In this document: piece after piece, positions 44,840 to 53,533 of the stretch
How positions within the stretch are numbered: the first letter of the stretch is position 1
How the letters are laid out: the number at the start of each line of letters is the position of its first letter
Assembly (NCBI GenBank): GCA_040387375.1
Contig: JAZKDW010000041.1
Span: 1 to 64,000, forward strand
DNA length: 64,000 nt
Direction: 5' to 3'
DNA from: JAZKDW01 sp040387375
Lineage (GTDB): Bacteria > Pseudomonadota > Gammaproteobacteria > Burkholderiales > Burkholderiaceae_D
Program-made: the position numbers and the translations under genes
Notes under the pieces: model-generated
What the model was told of the DNA's origin: nothing
Databases searched by the model: none
Seen by the model: the letters and a program-made list of their open reading frames with translations, nothing else

Positions 44840-45778
44840 ATGAAATACAAGGATTATTACCAGGCTTTGGGCGTCGATCGGACTGCATCGGAAGACGATA
44901 TCAAGAAGGCGTACCGCAAGCTTGCGCACCGATATCATCCGGATGTTTCCAAGGAGTCCAACGCCGAAGAGAAATTCAAGGAAATCGCCGAAGCCTATGC
45001 CACGCTGAAGGATCCTGAAAAACGGCAGGAATATGACAATCTGGGCAGGCATCCGGCCGGACAAGATTTCAATGTGCCGCCCGAATGGCAGCAACGTTAC
45101 GGCGAGGGCTCTTCGGCCTTTGACGATGTGGATCTGGCCGATATCCTGAATGCGTTCAGGGCGGGCGGCCGCGGGCGCGGGCGGGCAAGCTTTCCCATAC
45201 CCGGCGAGAACTATGAAGTGACCGTCGCGGTCCCGCTGGAAAAAATCTACAGCGGCGGCGACACCGATGTCACGGTGGAACTGCCTGAATACGACGAGCA
45301 TGGCCTGCCGCACCGCGTGCCGCATACTTTCCGCGTCACCATTCCCAAAGGCGCGACGGAGGGACAGCGGCTGCGCCTGGCGGGCAAGGGCGGACCGGGC
45401 CGCAACGGCGGCAAGCCTGGCGACCTGTACATCGTCCTGCACATCGCGCCGCACCCGCTGTACCGGGTGAGCGGGCGCGACCTGTACCTCGATCTCCCTC
45501 TCGCGCCATGGGAAGGCGTGCTGGGCGCCGCGGTCGAGGTCCCGACCCCGGGCGGTCCTGTCGAACTCAATATCAAGCCGGGCACATCCTCCGGCCAGCG
45601 CCTTCGTCTGGCCCGGCGCGGGCTGCCGTCGCCGGGTGGCGGCGCCGGCGATCTGTACGCGGTGGTACGGATAGAGGTGCCCAGGAAGGTCGGCAAACAC
45701 GAACAGGAACTGTATGAGCAGCTTGCCGCCGCTTCGGACTTCGACCCGCGCAAACACTTCAGGGAGGCGGCGAAATGA
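44840..45778 (+). CDS. cbpA: CbpA-type DnaJ co-chaperone
   Basis: A 312-residue class-B J protein. The J domain spans residues 3-70 (KDYYQALGVDRTASEDDIKK) with HPD in HRYHPDVSKE. A short Gly/Arg linker and two C-terminal substrate-binding domains follow (RLRLAGKGGPGRNGGKPGDL and RLRLARRGLPSPGGGAGDLY). It has no zinc-finger region. It should deliver clients to DnaK. ATG 44840 fits the J-domain start; it is coupled to cbpM by a four-base overlap. Confidence 0.95.
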   Translation: MKYKDYYQALGVDRTASEDDIKKAYRKLAHRYHPDVSKESNAEEKFKEIAEAYATLKDPEKRQEYDNLGRHPAGQDFNVPPEWQQRYGEGSSAFDDVDLADILNAFRAGGRGRGRASFPIPGENYEVTVAVPLEKIYSGGDTDVTVELPEYDEHGLPHRVPHTFRVTIPKGATEGQRLRLAGKGGPGRNGGKPGDLYIVLHIAPHPLYRVSGRDLYLDLPLAPWEGVLGAAVEVPTPGGPVELNIKPGTSSGQRLRLARRGLPSPGGGAGDLYAVVRIEVPRKVGKHEQELYEQLAAASDFDPRKHFREAAK

Positions 45779-46110
45779 AAGTCGATGCCACGGAATGGAT
45801 CTGGCTGAATGAGCAGGCGATCTGCTCGGCCCAGAATCTGGTCGAAGTGTCCGGCTTGGCGCATGAATTGCTGGACGACCTGATAGAAAACGGCGTCATT
45901 GCACCGGTCGATGCCAATGCGCAGCCGCTGTCGTTCCCGCTCCGGTACGTCGTTGTCGCGAGCATGGCGCGCAGGCTGCGCGACGACTTCGAGCTTGACC
46001 GGCATGGCGTGACCCTTGCGATGACCCTAATGCAGCGCATCGAAGAACTGGAAATGGAATTGAACGCGGTGCGCGCACGGCTCGGTCATGGCAGGCCGAA
46101 TCCGGGCTGA
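45775..46110 (+). CDS. cbpM: CbpM chaperone-modulator protein
   Basis: A 111-residue MerR-like protein of the CbpM family. It has an N-terminal helix-turn-helix-like part (LVEVSGLAHELLDDLIENGV), RRLRDDFELDRHGVTLAMTL and a C-terminal helix. CbpM binds the J domain of CbpA and inhibits it. Its start overlaps the cbpA stop by four bases (ATGA), the usual arrangement. Confidence 0.92.
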   Translation: MKVDATEWIWLNEQAICSAQNLVEVSGLAHELLDDLIENGVIAPVDANAQPLSFPLRYVVVASMARRLRDDFELDRHGVTLAMTLMQRIEELEMELNAVRARLGHGRPNPG

Positions 46111-46219
46111 GCATGCAAGCCGCAAGAGCGTTGCTGCGAAGCTCAGGATGAATCGCTCCGCCCAGCATCAGCGGCATGAGCCGGCTCACGATCCGGAGTC
46201 CCGACCGGTTGCCTACGGC

Positions 46220-46813
46220 CTAGAATCCGCGCTGAAACAGTCGCACTCCCAGGCGCTGTGCTTCATTCCTGGGGATCGGAGTCGCCGGTTCCGCAACCTC
46301 ACCTTTGACCGGGACGCCTTGCACTGCCTGGATCGGCAGCGTCGGCTTTTCTTCCGTGTACCAACTGCGTTCGCGCTCGATTTCATCTTCCGTCATGGCC
46401 GCTGCCGCAGGATCGAATCCGGACCACCCCTGGCGACGCCAACGCGAAGAAATTTCGTCAACGTTGATCGGACGATGGCGCGCCATGATCTCCATGGCCT
46501 GGTCGGCTTCCTGATCGTTGTCGGCGTTGGCCATCAGCACATAGCTGCCGCGCCGCACCGCTTCCAGATAGATATCGCGATTGTTATGGTCTTGGCCGAA
46601 CAGCGCGCGAAAAAATTCCGGCATGGTCAGGCGGTTCGTAGACTGGTCATCCAACTGGTCGAGTTCCCGCAGAGCGGCTACCCGCCCAGCGGGGGTGTCT
46701 TCAATCGGAGCGAGATACAATTTGTGCCGGGGAAATCCGCGGGAAAGCAGATCATGCAGCGCAACTTCCGCGCGAGAGTAGGCGTCATAGATTCCTAGTA
46801 CCGTGTATGCCAT
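46220..46813 (-). CDS. General-stress-protein-like hypothetical protein
   Basis: A 197-residue soluble protein. Residues 1-110 resemble the YflT/GSP17M type, with VLGIYDAYSRAEVALHDLLS, a Gly-Phe-Pro turn and a second half ending in RRGSYVLMANADND. The C-terminal 80 residues (RWRRQGWSGFDP, MTEDEIERE) are not assigned. AGGAG precedes ATG 46813. It lies downstream of the usp gene on the same strand, about 80 bases away. Confidence 0.65.
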   Translation of the reverse strand: MAYTVLGIYDAYSRAEVALHDLLSRGFPRHKLYLAPIEDTPAGRVAALRELDQLDDQSTNRLTMPEFFRALFGQDHNNRDIYLEAVRRGSYVLMANADNDQEADQAMEIMARHRPINVDEISSRWRRQGWSGFDPAAAAMTEDEIERERSWYTEEKPTLPIQAVQGVPVKGEVAEPATPIPRNEAQRLGVRLFQRGF

Positions 46814-46890
46814 GATGAACTCCTGTTTCGAACAATTTTTCCGCCGCCGCATTCCGCATCGGCCGGCTTTTTTCCGATCGGACCCGCATT

Positions 46891-47739
46891 TCAATGAGAC
46901 ATCAATACCGGCACCGTCATCGATTTGAGAACGGTCCGGGTGGTGCCTCCCAGTACTATCTCGCGAAAGCGGGAGTGGCTATAACAGCCCATCACCAGCA
47001 AATCAAAACCGTCATTGACGGCAAGCGATAGCAGCGCTTCGCCGACGTCACCCCCGGTCGATGGCGTTGTCACCTGTACGTCCGCGCCGTGGCGGGCAAG
47101 ATAAGTTTTCAGGTCGGTTCCCGGAGGTATGCCGTAAAGACCGGATGAGTCGGGTGCGGGATTGAAAATCACGGCCAGTACCTGCTTTGCGCGCTGGAGC
47201 AGAGGAAGCGCATAATGTACAGCCCGCTTCGCTTGCCGACTCGCATTCCAGGCGATCAGCACGCGCTGCCCGATGTTTCCATATGCTCTGGCGTAAGGCA
47301 TGATCAGGGTTGGCTCGCTGCTGTTCACCGCTACCTGCTCATGAAAGTCGGAATCGACGAACGCAGCTTCCTCGTCCGGACCCGGCTGGCCCAATATCAA
47401 GAGATCGCAATAGCGCGCCGGGACGCTGAGCGCCTCGACGCCATAGTCGTCGATCACCCGCTTTTCAAATGATTGCACGCCGATCCGTAGCGCAATATTC
47501 TCGGCTTGCTTCAACGCATTGTCCGTCCGCTGCCTCAGCAGCTCGAGACTGGATAAATCCAGGACAGGTGCACCGTTCATGGAAACGGCTAATGTCTCAT
47601 TGATGAATTTACTTACGCCGGTCAGTCCGGCGGCGATCAGGTGCGCGTTCTCGCGCGCCGCGATAGTGGCTGCCGCCTCGACGCGCGCATTCAGATACTT
47701 GCTGTCGGTGACCTGCACCAGGATGGTCTTGTAGAACAT
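46891..47739 (-). CDS. Tandem universal stress protein
   Basis: A 282-residue protein with two Usp domains. The N-terminal one (about residues 1-145) is degenerate. The C-terminal one (150-282) ends in LVMGCYSHSRFREIVLGGTT, then KSMTVPVLMSH, the ATP-binding type pattern G-x2-G-x9-G in slightly changed form. There is no signal peptide. The ATG at 47739 has AGGAA upstream. Confidence 0.9.
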   Translation of the reverse strand: MFYKTILVQVTDSKYLNARVEAAATIAARENAHLIAAGLTGVSKFINETLAVSMNGAPVLDLSSLELLRQRTDNALKQAENIALRIGVQSFEKRVIDDYGVEALSVPARYCDLLILGQPGPDEEAAFVDSDFHEQVAVNSSEPTLIMPYARAYGNIGQRVLIAWNASRQAKRAVHYALPLLQRAKQVLAVIFNPAPDSSGLYGIPPGTDLKTYLARHGADVQVTTPSTGGDVGEALLSLAVNDGFDLLVMGCYSHSRFREIVLGGTTRTVLKSMTVPVLMSH

Positions 47740-47840
47740 GTGAGTATTCCTTTCTCTCGGCTGATGCCCGCTGCTTCCGTTTTACCACTGGCAAAACTGC
47801 CGCCACACCACGGCCTTCTTTGCCGGCATCGCGGCACGCT

Positions 47841-48674
47841 TCAAATCACCTCCAGCGGACGTTTCTCGGTCGGTGGTGGGAAAGCGCGGTCCAGCGCGGC
47901 GAAATCGTCGCTCGAAAGCGGAATGTCCAGCGCGACGCGGTTCTGTTTGACATGCCCGGGCGAGCTGGCCTTCGGGACAGCGATTATGCTATCTTTTCGC
48001 AGCACCCAGGCCAAGGCTATCTGCGCCGGCGTGGCGGAATATTCTGCGGCAATGCGCCGCAGTTCGGGGGTGCCCAGCAGACGGCTCTGCTCCAGTGGGG
48101 AATAAGCCATAATGGGGATGTTGCGCTGCTCGCACCAGGGCAGCAGATCATATTCGATGCCGCGCCGCATCAGGTTATAAAGCACTTGATCGGTCGCGAC
48201 GGCCGACCCGCCTGACAAGCCGACCAATTCCTCCATATCCGCAACATCGAAATTGCTGACGCCCCAATAGCGGATTTTTCCCGCGCGCACCAGTTCATCG
48301 AAAGCTTCCAGTGTCTCCGCCAGCGGTACCTGGCCGCGCCAGTGCAGCAGGTAAAGATCGATGTGATTAACGGCAAGCCGGCGCAGGCTCCGCTCGCATG
48401 CCTCAACCGTTCCACGCCGCGTTGCATTCTGGGGTAGCACTTTGGTGACGAGGATAGCATCGTTCCTGCGTCCGAGGATTGCCTTGCCAACGAGTTCCTC
48501 GGCCGCGCCATCGCCATACATTTCGGCGGTGTCGATGACTGTCATTTCGAGGTCGAGGCCGAACCGCAGCGCGTCAATTTCGTTCTGACGGTTTTCCGGA
48601 TGTTCGCCCATGCCCCAAGTGCCCTGGCCGAGCACCGGCATTTCCTCGCCGGATGGAAGTTTGGTTTTGCGCAT
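47841..48674 (-). CDS. Aldo/keto reductase
   Basis: A 277-residue NADPH-dependent aldo/keto reductase. The catalytic tetrad residues fall in DTAEMYGDG (Asp, Tyr), LVTKVLP (Lys) and YLLHWRG (His). IRYWGVSNFD and IAVPKASSPGHVKQN are family motifs. ATG 48674 has AGGAG upstream; the open frame continues to 48827 without similarity. It probably detoxifies reactive aldehydes. The gap 48675-48939 to the next gene holds nothing recognised. Confidence 0.92.
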   Translation of the reverse strand: MRKTKLPSGEEMPVLGQGTWGMGEHPENRQNEIDALRFGLDLEMTVIDTAEMYGDGAAEELVGKAILGRRNDAILVTKVLPQNATRRGTVEACERSLRRLAVNHIDLYLLHWRGQVPLAETLEAFDELVRAGKIRYWGVSNFDVADMEELVGLSGGSAVATDQVLYNLMRRGIEYDLLPWCEQRNIPIMAYSPLEQSRLLGTPELRRIAAEYSATPAQIALAWVLRKDSIIAVPKASSPGHVKQNRVALDIPLSSDDFAALDRAFPPPTEKRPLEVI

Positions 48675-48939
48675 GATTGCTCCTATCGTTTTTACTCTTT
48701 CATTGATCGAAATGCGTCGATCGGTGCGCATGCAGGATGGCCCTCGACGCGGAGCCACGGCCGCCGGATCGCGGGCGCGGCAGAATGATGCAGAACAATT
48801 CCCCGCAGGTTGCTTGCGGCGCGGCATCGCGCCGTGCGGCGGGTAGTCCGAATAGCGACATGATGATTTTCAACCTCGGCCGAAGAGAATCCGAAAGGAA
48901 GAAGGTGGATGAGGCATGCATCCTGGGAGATTAACGGGG

Positions 48940-49902
48940 TCACACTATCTTAAGCACAACCTTTCCGCGCACGTGGCCGGCAAGGACCATATCGAGCGCG
49001 TTCTGTGCTTCGGCGAACGGTACGATGTCGTGAATCGCGAGCTGCAGGACGCCGTCGTCGAACATACGGGTCACCTGTGCCAGGCGGGCGCCATCCCCGC
49101 GCACGACATAGTCGGAAATGATTTCCACCCGAGGCCGTTCCACCGATACCGCACCCGGCAGATCGACCATTTTGCCGCCATCCTTGATCGCCCTCACATA
49201 CTTGTTGGCGTCCTCTGCCTTGACACAGTTGAGGACCTTGTCGACCCCGCTCGGAAAACGGGCAAGGATCGCTCTGGCCACATCCTCCTCAGTGTAGTCG
49301 ATCACTATTTCCGCGCCCAGATCGGTCAGGAAATCATGATTGCGCCGGCTAGCCGTCGCCACCACCCGTGCGCCATGGACGGATGCCATCTGCACTGCCA
49401 GGTGCCCGGCTCCGCCGGCGGCAGCGGTAATCAGCACGATGTCGTTTTCTCCCACGTGGAGCAGGTCGTTCAATGCTTCATGGGCAGTCAGGCCCACGAT
49501 CGGCACCCCTCCTGCCTCTACGGGAGAGATCGACGTCGGCACGCGCGCGACGTAGTGTTCAGGCACCAGCATGTACTCGGCCCAGGCGCCATTGTCGGCC
49601 AGCGGATAGCTGTAAGCATAGACGAGCTGGTTCTTGCTGAAGTCTTTGACCGCGGAGCCTACCGAATCAATGGTGCCCGCTCCGGCCAGGCCGAGCACCA
49701 ACGGAAACGGCCGCTCCATGTCCCATTCGCCTGTGCGCACCAGTTCATCCCAATCGCCGACCTCGGCGCTGCGCATCTTTATCAGGACATCGCGCGGCCC
49801 TGGTTTGGGAATGGGAAGATCCTCCATGAATACCATGGACTCGCCGTAGCCATTGATTGCCCAGCCGCGCATTGTTTCTGTCGAAGGTTCTGTGTTGCTC
49901 AT
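48940..49902 (-). CDS. Quinone-oxidoreductase-like (MDR) NADP-dependent protein
   Basis: A 320-residue medium-chain dehydrogenase/reductase of the zinc-free QOR type. It has IPKPGPRDVLIKMRSAEVG, VLGLAGAGTI and the NADPH-binding ITAAAGGAGHLAVQMASVHG segment, then a C-terminal GKVVLKIV. It lacks the structural zinc cysteines. The likely role is reduction of quinones or enones. An AGGAG ribosome binding site precedes the ATG. Confidence 0.92.
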   Translation of the reverse strand: MSNTEPSTETMRGWAINGYGESMVFMEDLPIPKPGPRDVLIKMRSAEVGDWDELVRTGEWDMERPFPLVLGLAGAGTIDSVGSAVKDFSKNQLVYAYSYPLADNGAWAEYMLVPEHYVARVPTSISPVEAGGVPIVGLTAHEALNDLLHVGENDIVLITAAAGGAGHLAVQMASVHGARVVATASRRNHDFLTDLGAEIVIDYTEEDVARAILARFPSGVDKVLNCVKAEDANKYVRAIKDGGKMVDLPGAVSVERPRVEIISDYVVRGDGARLAQVTRMFDDGVLQLAIHDIVPFAEAQNALDMVLAGHVRGKVVLKIV

Positions 49903-49915
49903 GGGTGATCTCCTG

Positions 49916-50344
49916 TCAGGATAGGGTAATGCTTTTTCGAAAACGGACTTGCGGAGCGGCAGTATTTCCCTGCCAATTTCCCCACACTCCTTTGTCTATG
50001 GATACCGCATGACGGTCGCAGGTATCCTTCCGGCGGCGGACCGTGGCGCTGCCCCGGAAGAAGGCCGGCAGCTGTCCATTGGCAAGGGTTCTTGCCATCT
50101 CGTTGTTTTCGGAACCGACCGCCTCAAGAGAGTCCTGAACCGCTTGCACATGCTGCGCAATCTTGATGCGCAACTCCTGCAGTGCATCCGTGCCGGGAAG
50201 CGGGCCCGACAACAGCGACCTCAGCGAGCGCTCCGGGGAGGAGGTGTGCGGCAAGCGGCTGCATGCACTCAATGCACCCAAGGCACTCAATGCAGATAAA
50301 AGACGGATGGCCCGCCAGGCCAAGCAAATTATTCTTCGATACAC
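49916..50344 (-). CDS. Hypothetical lipoprotein-like protein
   Basis: A 142-residue frame with an N-terminal lipoprotein signal ending in LGALSAC (residue 28). The middle part QELRIKIAQHVQAVQDSLEA is helical, and the C-terminus is basic. No family recognised. The signal region is encoded by a near-repeat (gcactcaatgca twice). Ribosome binding site weak, so coding status is moderate. Confidence 0.45.
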   Translation of the reverse strand: MYRRIICLAWRAIRLLSALSALGALSACSRLPHTSSPERSLRSLLSGPLPGTDALQELRIKIAQHVQAVQDSLEAVGSENNEMARTLANGQLPAFFRGSATVRRRKDTCDRHAVSIDKGVWGNWQGNTAAPQVRFRKSITLS

Positions 50345-50857
50345 ATCGAGTGTTTCCGCAGGCGAATAGAAAATAGGATGGGCAGTGTCGGATCATCATA
50401 GATCATGCACGTGGTGCATGCCAGTGTTCCTTTCTGTGCACGATATTCAGGAGCCTGCCATGACCGTCCGCTTTGGCTGCGTGAATCTGCGGGGTCGAGT
50501 TTGCGCCTGGCCGGTCGCTGCCTCGCGCCGCACCGTTTTGGCAAGCAGGGAATGGGCCGGCCAGCGCATTCTGAAGCGGATGAAAATTGCGGACCCGATT
50601 ATTCAGCGAACGATTTCTCATGGGCGCCACCCGATATGCGTCGATTAATCTCTCATTCGTAAGAAAAAAAATTTAACATCGGCCGGAGTGGGCGGTCTAA
50701 TCGAACTCAATCCCAAAAGGGGCGTTCCGCCGGACGCAACCGAGCGCTGAATGCTCGCGAGGAACGCCGTTCGGGACACTGCTTTCTGCCTTTGGCCTTT
50801 CCCGCCATTCCTGGGATGCGATGAATTCATGGAAGTAGAAGTACGCAGGAGGTCGAT
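50345..50857. other. 0.5-kb intergenic stretch upstream of the aldehyde dehydrogenase gene
   Basis: Contains only short frames without similarity. The GCAGGAGG ribosome binding site of the dehydrogenase gene lies at about 50845-50852. A dyad at 50404-50420 is listed separately. Confidence 0.55.
50404..50420. promoter_or_regulatory. Perfect dyad, possible operator
   Basis: catgcac and gtgcatg are separated by gtg. The symmetric 17-mer lies about 60 bases upstream of the lipoprotein-like gene (minus strand). Function inferred only from symmetry and position. Confidence 0.3.
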
Positions 50858-52240
50858 ATGGCATATCAAAGCGTAAATCCATACGATGGGAAAGTTCTCA
50901 AGACTTTCACTGACGATAGTGACGAGCAGGTGGAACGCGCACTGCAGAACGCGGAGCAAGGCTTCGATACCTGGCGGAACATGACATTCGCGCAACGCGC
51001 GAATGTGCTCAGGAATGCGGTCGGTATTCTGGTGGCGCGCAATGACGAGTTCGCCCGCATGGTCACGCTTGAAATGGGCAAGCTCATCAACGAAAGCCGC
51101 GGCGAGGTAAGACTCTCGGCCGAGATCATCGACTACTTCGCCGGGAACGCCCAACGCTTTCTCGCCCCGGAAATTCTTGCTTCCGCTGCGGGGGAAGCCG
51201 TGGTGAAGAGTCCTCCGCTCGGCATGCTGTTCGGAATCCAGCCGTGGAATTTTCCGTACTACCAGCTTGCGCGCTTCGTGGCGCCAAGCCTGATGGCGGG
51301 TAATGTCGTGCTGGTGAAACATGCTTCCAATGTACAGCAATGCGCGACGGCTTTCGCTGATCTGTTTGCCGAGGCAGGCGCGCCGGTCGGCGCCTACACT
51401 AATCTGCGGGTCACGAAAGAGCAGATCGCGCGCATCATCGCCGATCCGCGGGTGAAAGGCGTGGCGCTGACAGGAGGCGAGGATGCGGGCACGGTGGTCG
51501 CCGCGCAGGCCGGCAAAGAGCTGAAAAAGTCCACCATGGAACTCGGCGGCAGCGATCCTTTTATCGTGCTGGAAGACGCCGACCTCGACCAGGCGGTCAA
51601 GTGGGCGCTTTGGGGGCGGATTCACAATGCGGGCCAGAGCTGCGTTGCATCGAAACGTTTCATTGTGGTCGAACAACTGGCTGACCGCTTCCTTGACCGG
51701 TTCAAGGCGGCGCTGAGCAGCCTGAAAATGGGCGATCCCATGGAACCGGGAACGACGCTCGCGCCGTTATCGTCCAGGGAGGCGCTCGACAAATTGAAAA
51801 AACAGGTCGAACGGGCAGTTGCGGCTGGCGCCCATGTCGAAATGGGTGGGAAGCCGGTGGAGGGAGGCGGCGCCTTCATGCAGCCGACCATCCTGACTAA
51901 CATAAGCCGCGACAATCCGGCGTACAACGAGGAGTTCTTCGGCCCGGTCGCATTATTCTTCCGCGTTGCGGACGAGGATGCGGCGGTAAAACTTGCCAAC
52001 GACACGAAGTATGGTCTCGGCGGATCGGTTTTCACCCAAGATATCGAGCGCGGCAAGCGCGTGGCCGACAGGATCGAGTCCGGCATGGTGTTCATCAACC
52101 ATCCGACGTGGACGGCCCCGGAACTGCCTTTCGGCGGCGTAAAACGCTCGGGATATGGCCGCGAGCTTTCCCATATCGGGATTCAGGAATTCGTGAACAA
52201 GAAACTGATCAGGGTGGTGAATACCGATGCGCCGCCGTGA
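50858..52240 (+). CDS. NAD(P)-dependent aldehyde dehydrogenase (succinate-semialdehyde type)
   Basis: A 460-residue aldehyde dehydrogenase. It has the catalytic Cys262 in NAGQSCVASKRF and Glu228 in TMELGGSDPFIV. LFGIQPWNFPYYQLARFV binds the cofactor region, and LPFGGVKRSGYGRELSHIGI is the typical ending. Closest in style to the short succinate-semialdehyde dehydrogenases (Sad/GabD-like, about 460 residues). CAGGAGG precedes ATG 50858. Confidence 0.92.
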   Translation: MAYQSVNPYDGKVLKTFTDDSDEQVERALQNAEQGFDTWRNMTFAQRANVLRNAVGILVARNDEFARMVTLEMGKLINESRGEVRLSAEIIDYFAGNAQRFLAPEILASAAGEAVVKSPPLGMLFGIQPWNFPYYQLARFVAPSLMAGNVVLVKHASNVQQCATAFADLFAEAGAPVGAYTNLRVTKEQIARIIADPRVKGVALTGGEDAGTVVAAQAGKELKKSTMELGGSDPFIVLEDADLDQAVKWALWGRIHNAGQSCVASKRFIVVEQLADRFLDRFKAALSSLKMGDPMEPGTTLAPLSSREALDKLKKQVERAVAAGAHVEMGGKPVEGGGAFMQPTILTNISRDNPAYNEEFFGPVALFFRVADEDAAVKLANDTKYGLGGSVFTQDIERGKRVADRIESGMVFINHPTWTAPELPFGGVKRSGYGRELSHIGIQEFVNKKLIRVVNTDAPP

Positions 52241-52468
52241 TTGCCTTCACGGATCCATGCCAGAGTTGCATTCTTTCTTTTTTCAGGTAGTGGGCGCTTC
52301 AAGCCGAAGCCCAAGATGACGACAGCCTTGCGGATCGGCTAACCCACCACTGCGACATTGTGGAAACCGGCAATGAATCATACCGGTTCAAGCATCGCTG
52401 CTAACCTGGATGAAAAACCGGGTCAACTTTGCGTGGAAATTGACATCTGGATGAATCGCCCCTGCCGT

Positions 52469-52957
52469 TCATTCCAGCGGCCTCGAACGCTTGTCGTCTC
52501 TTTCCCTGACCAGCCAATAGACAATCCCAAGCGCCACAGTGGCGCTCGCCAGCGCCGCGATGGTCGCTGCGTCGGTGGAATGAATATCCAGGATGATGAA
52601 CTTGCGGCTCAAGGCCAGCAGCGCGATCAAAATGACGGTCTTGACCTGAACGATGCCTTCGGCGCGCAAAACGACGCGAATAATCGAGTGCTTGAACTCC
52701 AAGGCGATCAGCAGCGTCATGATCATGCCGAACATTGCCTGGAACACCTCGTGATCCAGCGGATCAAGCGCTCCGCCAAGCATTGGCGGTATGAGCCGGG
52801 TCACTAGCTGCAGCATTGCAATAGCGATGACCAGGGCGATGACCAGGCTCAATACGAGCACCACGACTTGTTCGAAACGCTGGTACAGCGTCATGAATGG
52901 CCAGTTCTGACGCGTCTCTTTTTGCAGGCTATGTGATTGACCCTGGTCTGGTTTCAT
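52469..52957 (-). CDS. psiE: PsiE family phosphate-starvation-inducible membrane protein
   Basis: A 162-residue PsiE-type protein with four hydrophobic segments (about residues 28-52, 70-90, 97-117 and 124-145). The family stretch HEVFQAMFGMIMTLLIALEF is followed by KHSIIRVVLRAEGIVQVKTV. PsiE homologues occur in LHR/TLPQC-type islands, usually beside degP. The start has GGAGAAG upstream. The flank 52241-52468 shows nothing recognisable. Confidence 0.9.
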   Translation of the reverse strand: MKPDQGQSHSLQKETRQNWPFMTLYQRFEQVVVLVLSLVIALVIAIAMLQLVTRLIPPMLGGALDPLDHEVFQAMFGMIMTLLIALEFKHSIIRVVLRAEGIVQVKTVILIALLALSRKFIILDIHSTDAATIAALASATVALGIVYWLVRERDDKRSRPLE

Positions 52958-53533
52958 TTCGCTTCTCCTTTTTCCGGATTCACTTCATCGCCGAGTCGGC
53001 CGTTCCATCTACATAAACGAGTGGCCGCATCCTTTCAAAAAAGGCGAGCAAAATGCAGGGCATGATTTCCCGATGCAGCGTGCTCGATGTGTTCTTGTCT
53101 TTATAGGCAGCACATAACGGGCGAGCAAGGAAAATGTGTGCAAGCTGTCGCGTTCCGCCTCTGAATAGGGGAAGGGCTTTCATCGCGCAAAAAATCGACT
53201 ATATTGAAAAATCCGTCAGAATCCCGTACAGAATTTTTGGAAAGCGCGCCGAGCCTTGTATTGTTCCGGCATTCCAAAGAATTTATTGAGCGGCTTGTTG
53301 ATCCTGTCAGCAAGCCGTTTTTATTCAGGCCATGGGCAACTTGAACGCGTCTTACAAGAAAGCCGCCGGTTATTTTGATGAAACGTGACCGCGGATTCCG
53401 GCAGCCGATGTTTGGGCAGGCGCGATGCTAAGGGGCCAGATGAAAGGAACTGCAACTACTGAAGAACACATCCCAAGACAGCGCATCAGAAAGGGAAAAG
53501 TGGCCACCCAGCGATTTCTTGGTGGGAAGATTT
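52958..53533. other. 0.6-kb intergenic stretch before the IstA-REC-PAS gene
   Basis: No supported gene. Short frames are present but without similarity. The sequence is locally AT-rich near 53180-53300 (cgactatattgaaaaatccg), where a promoter could lie. No IS21 terminal inverted repeat was identified here by eye. Confidence 0.55.
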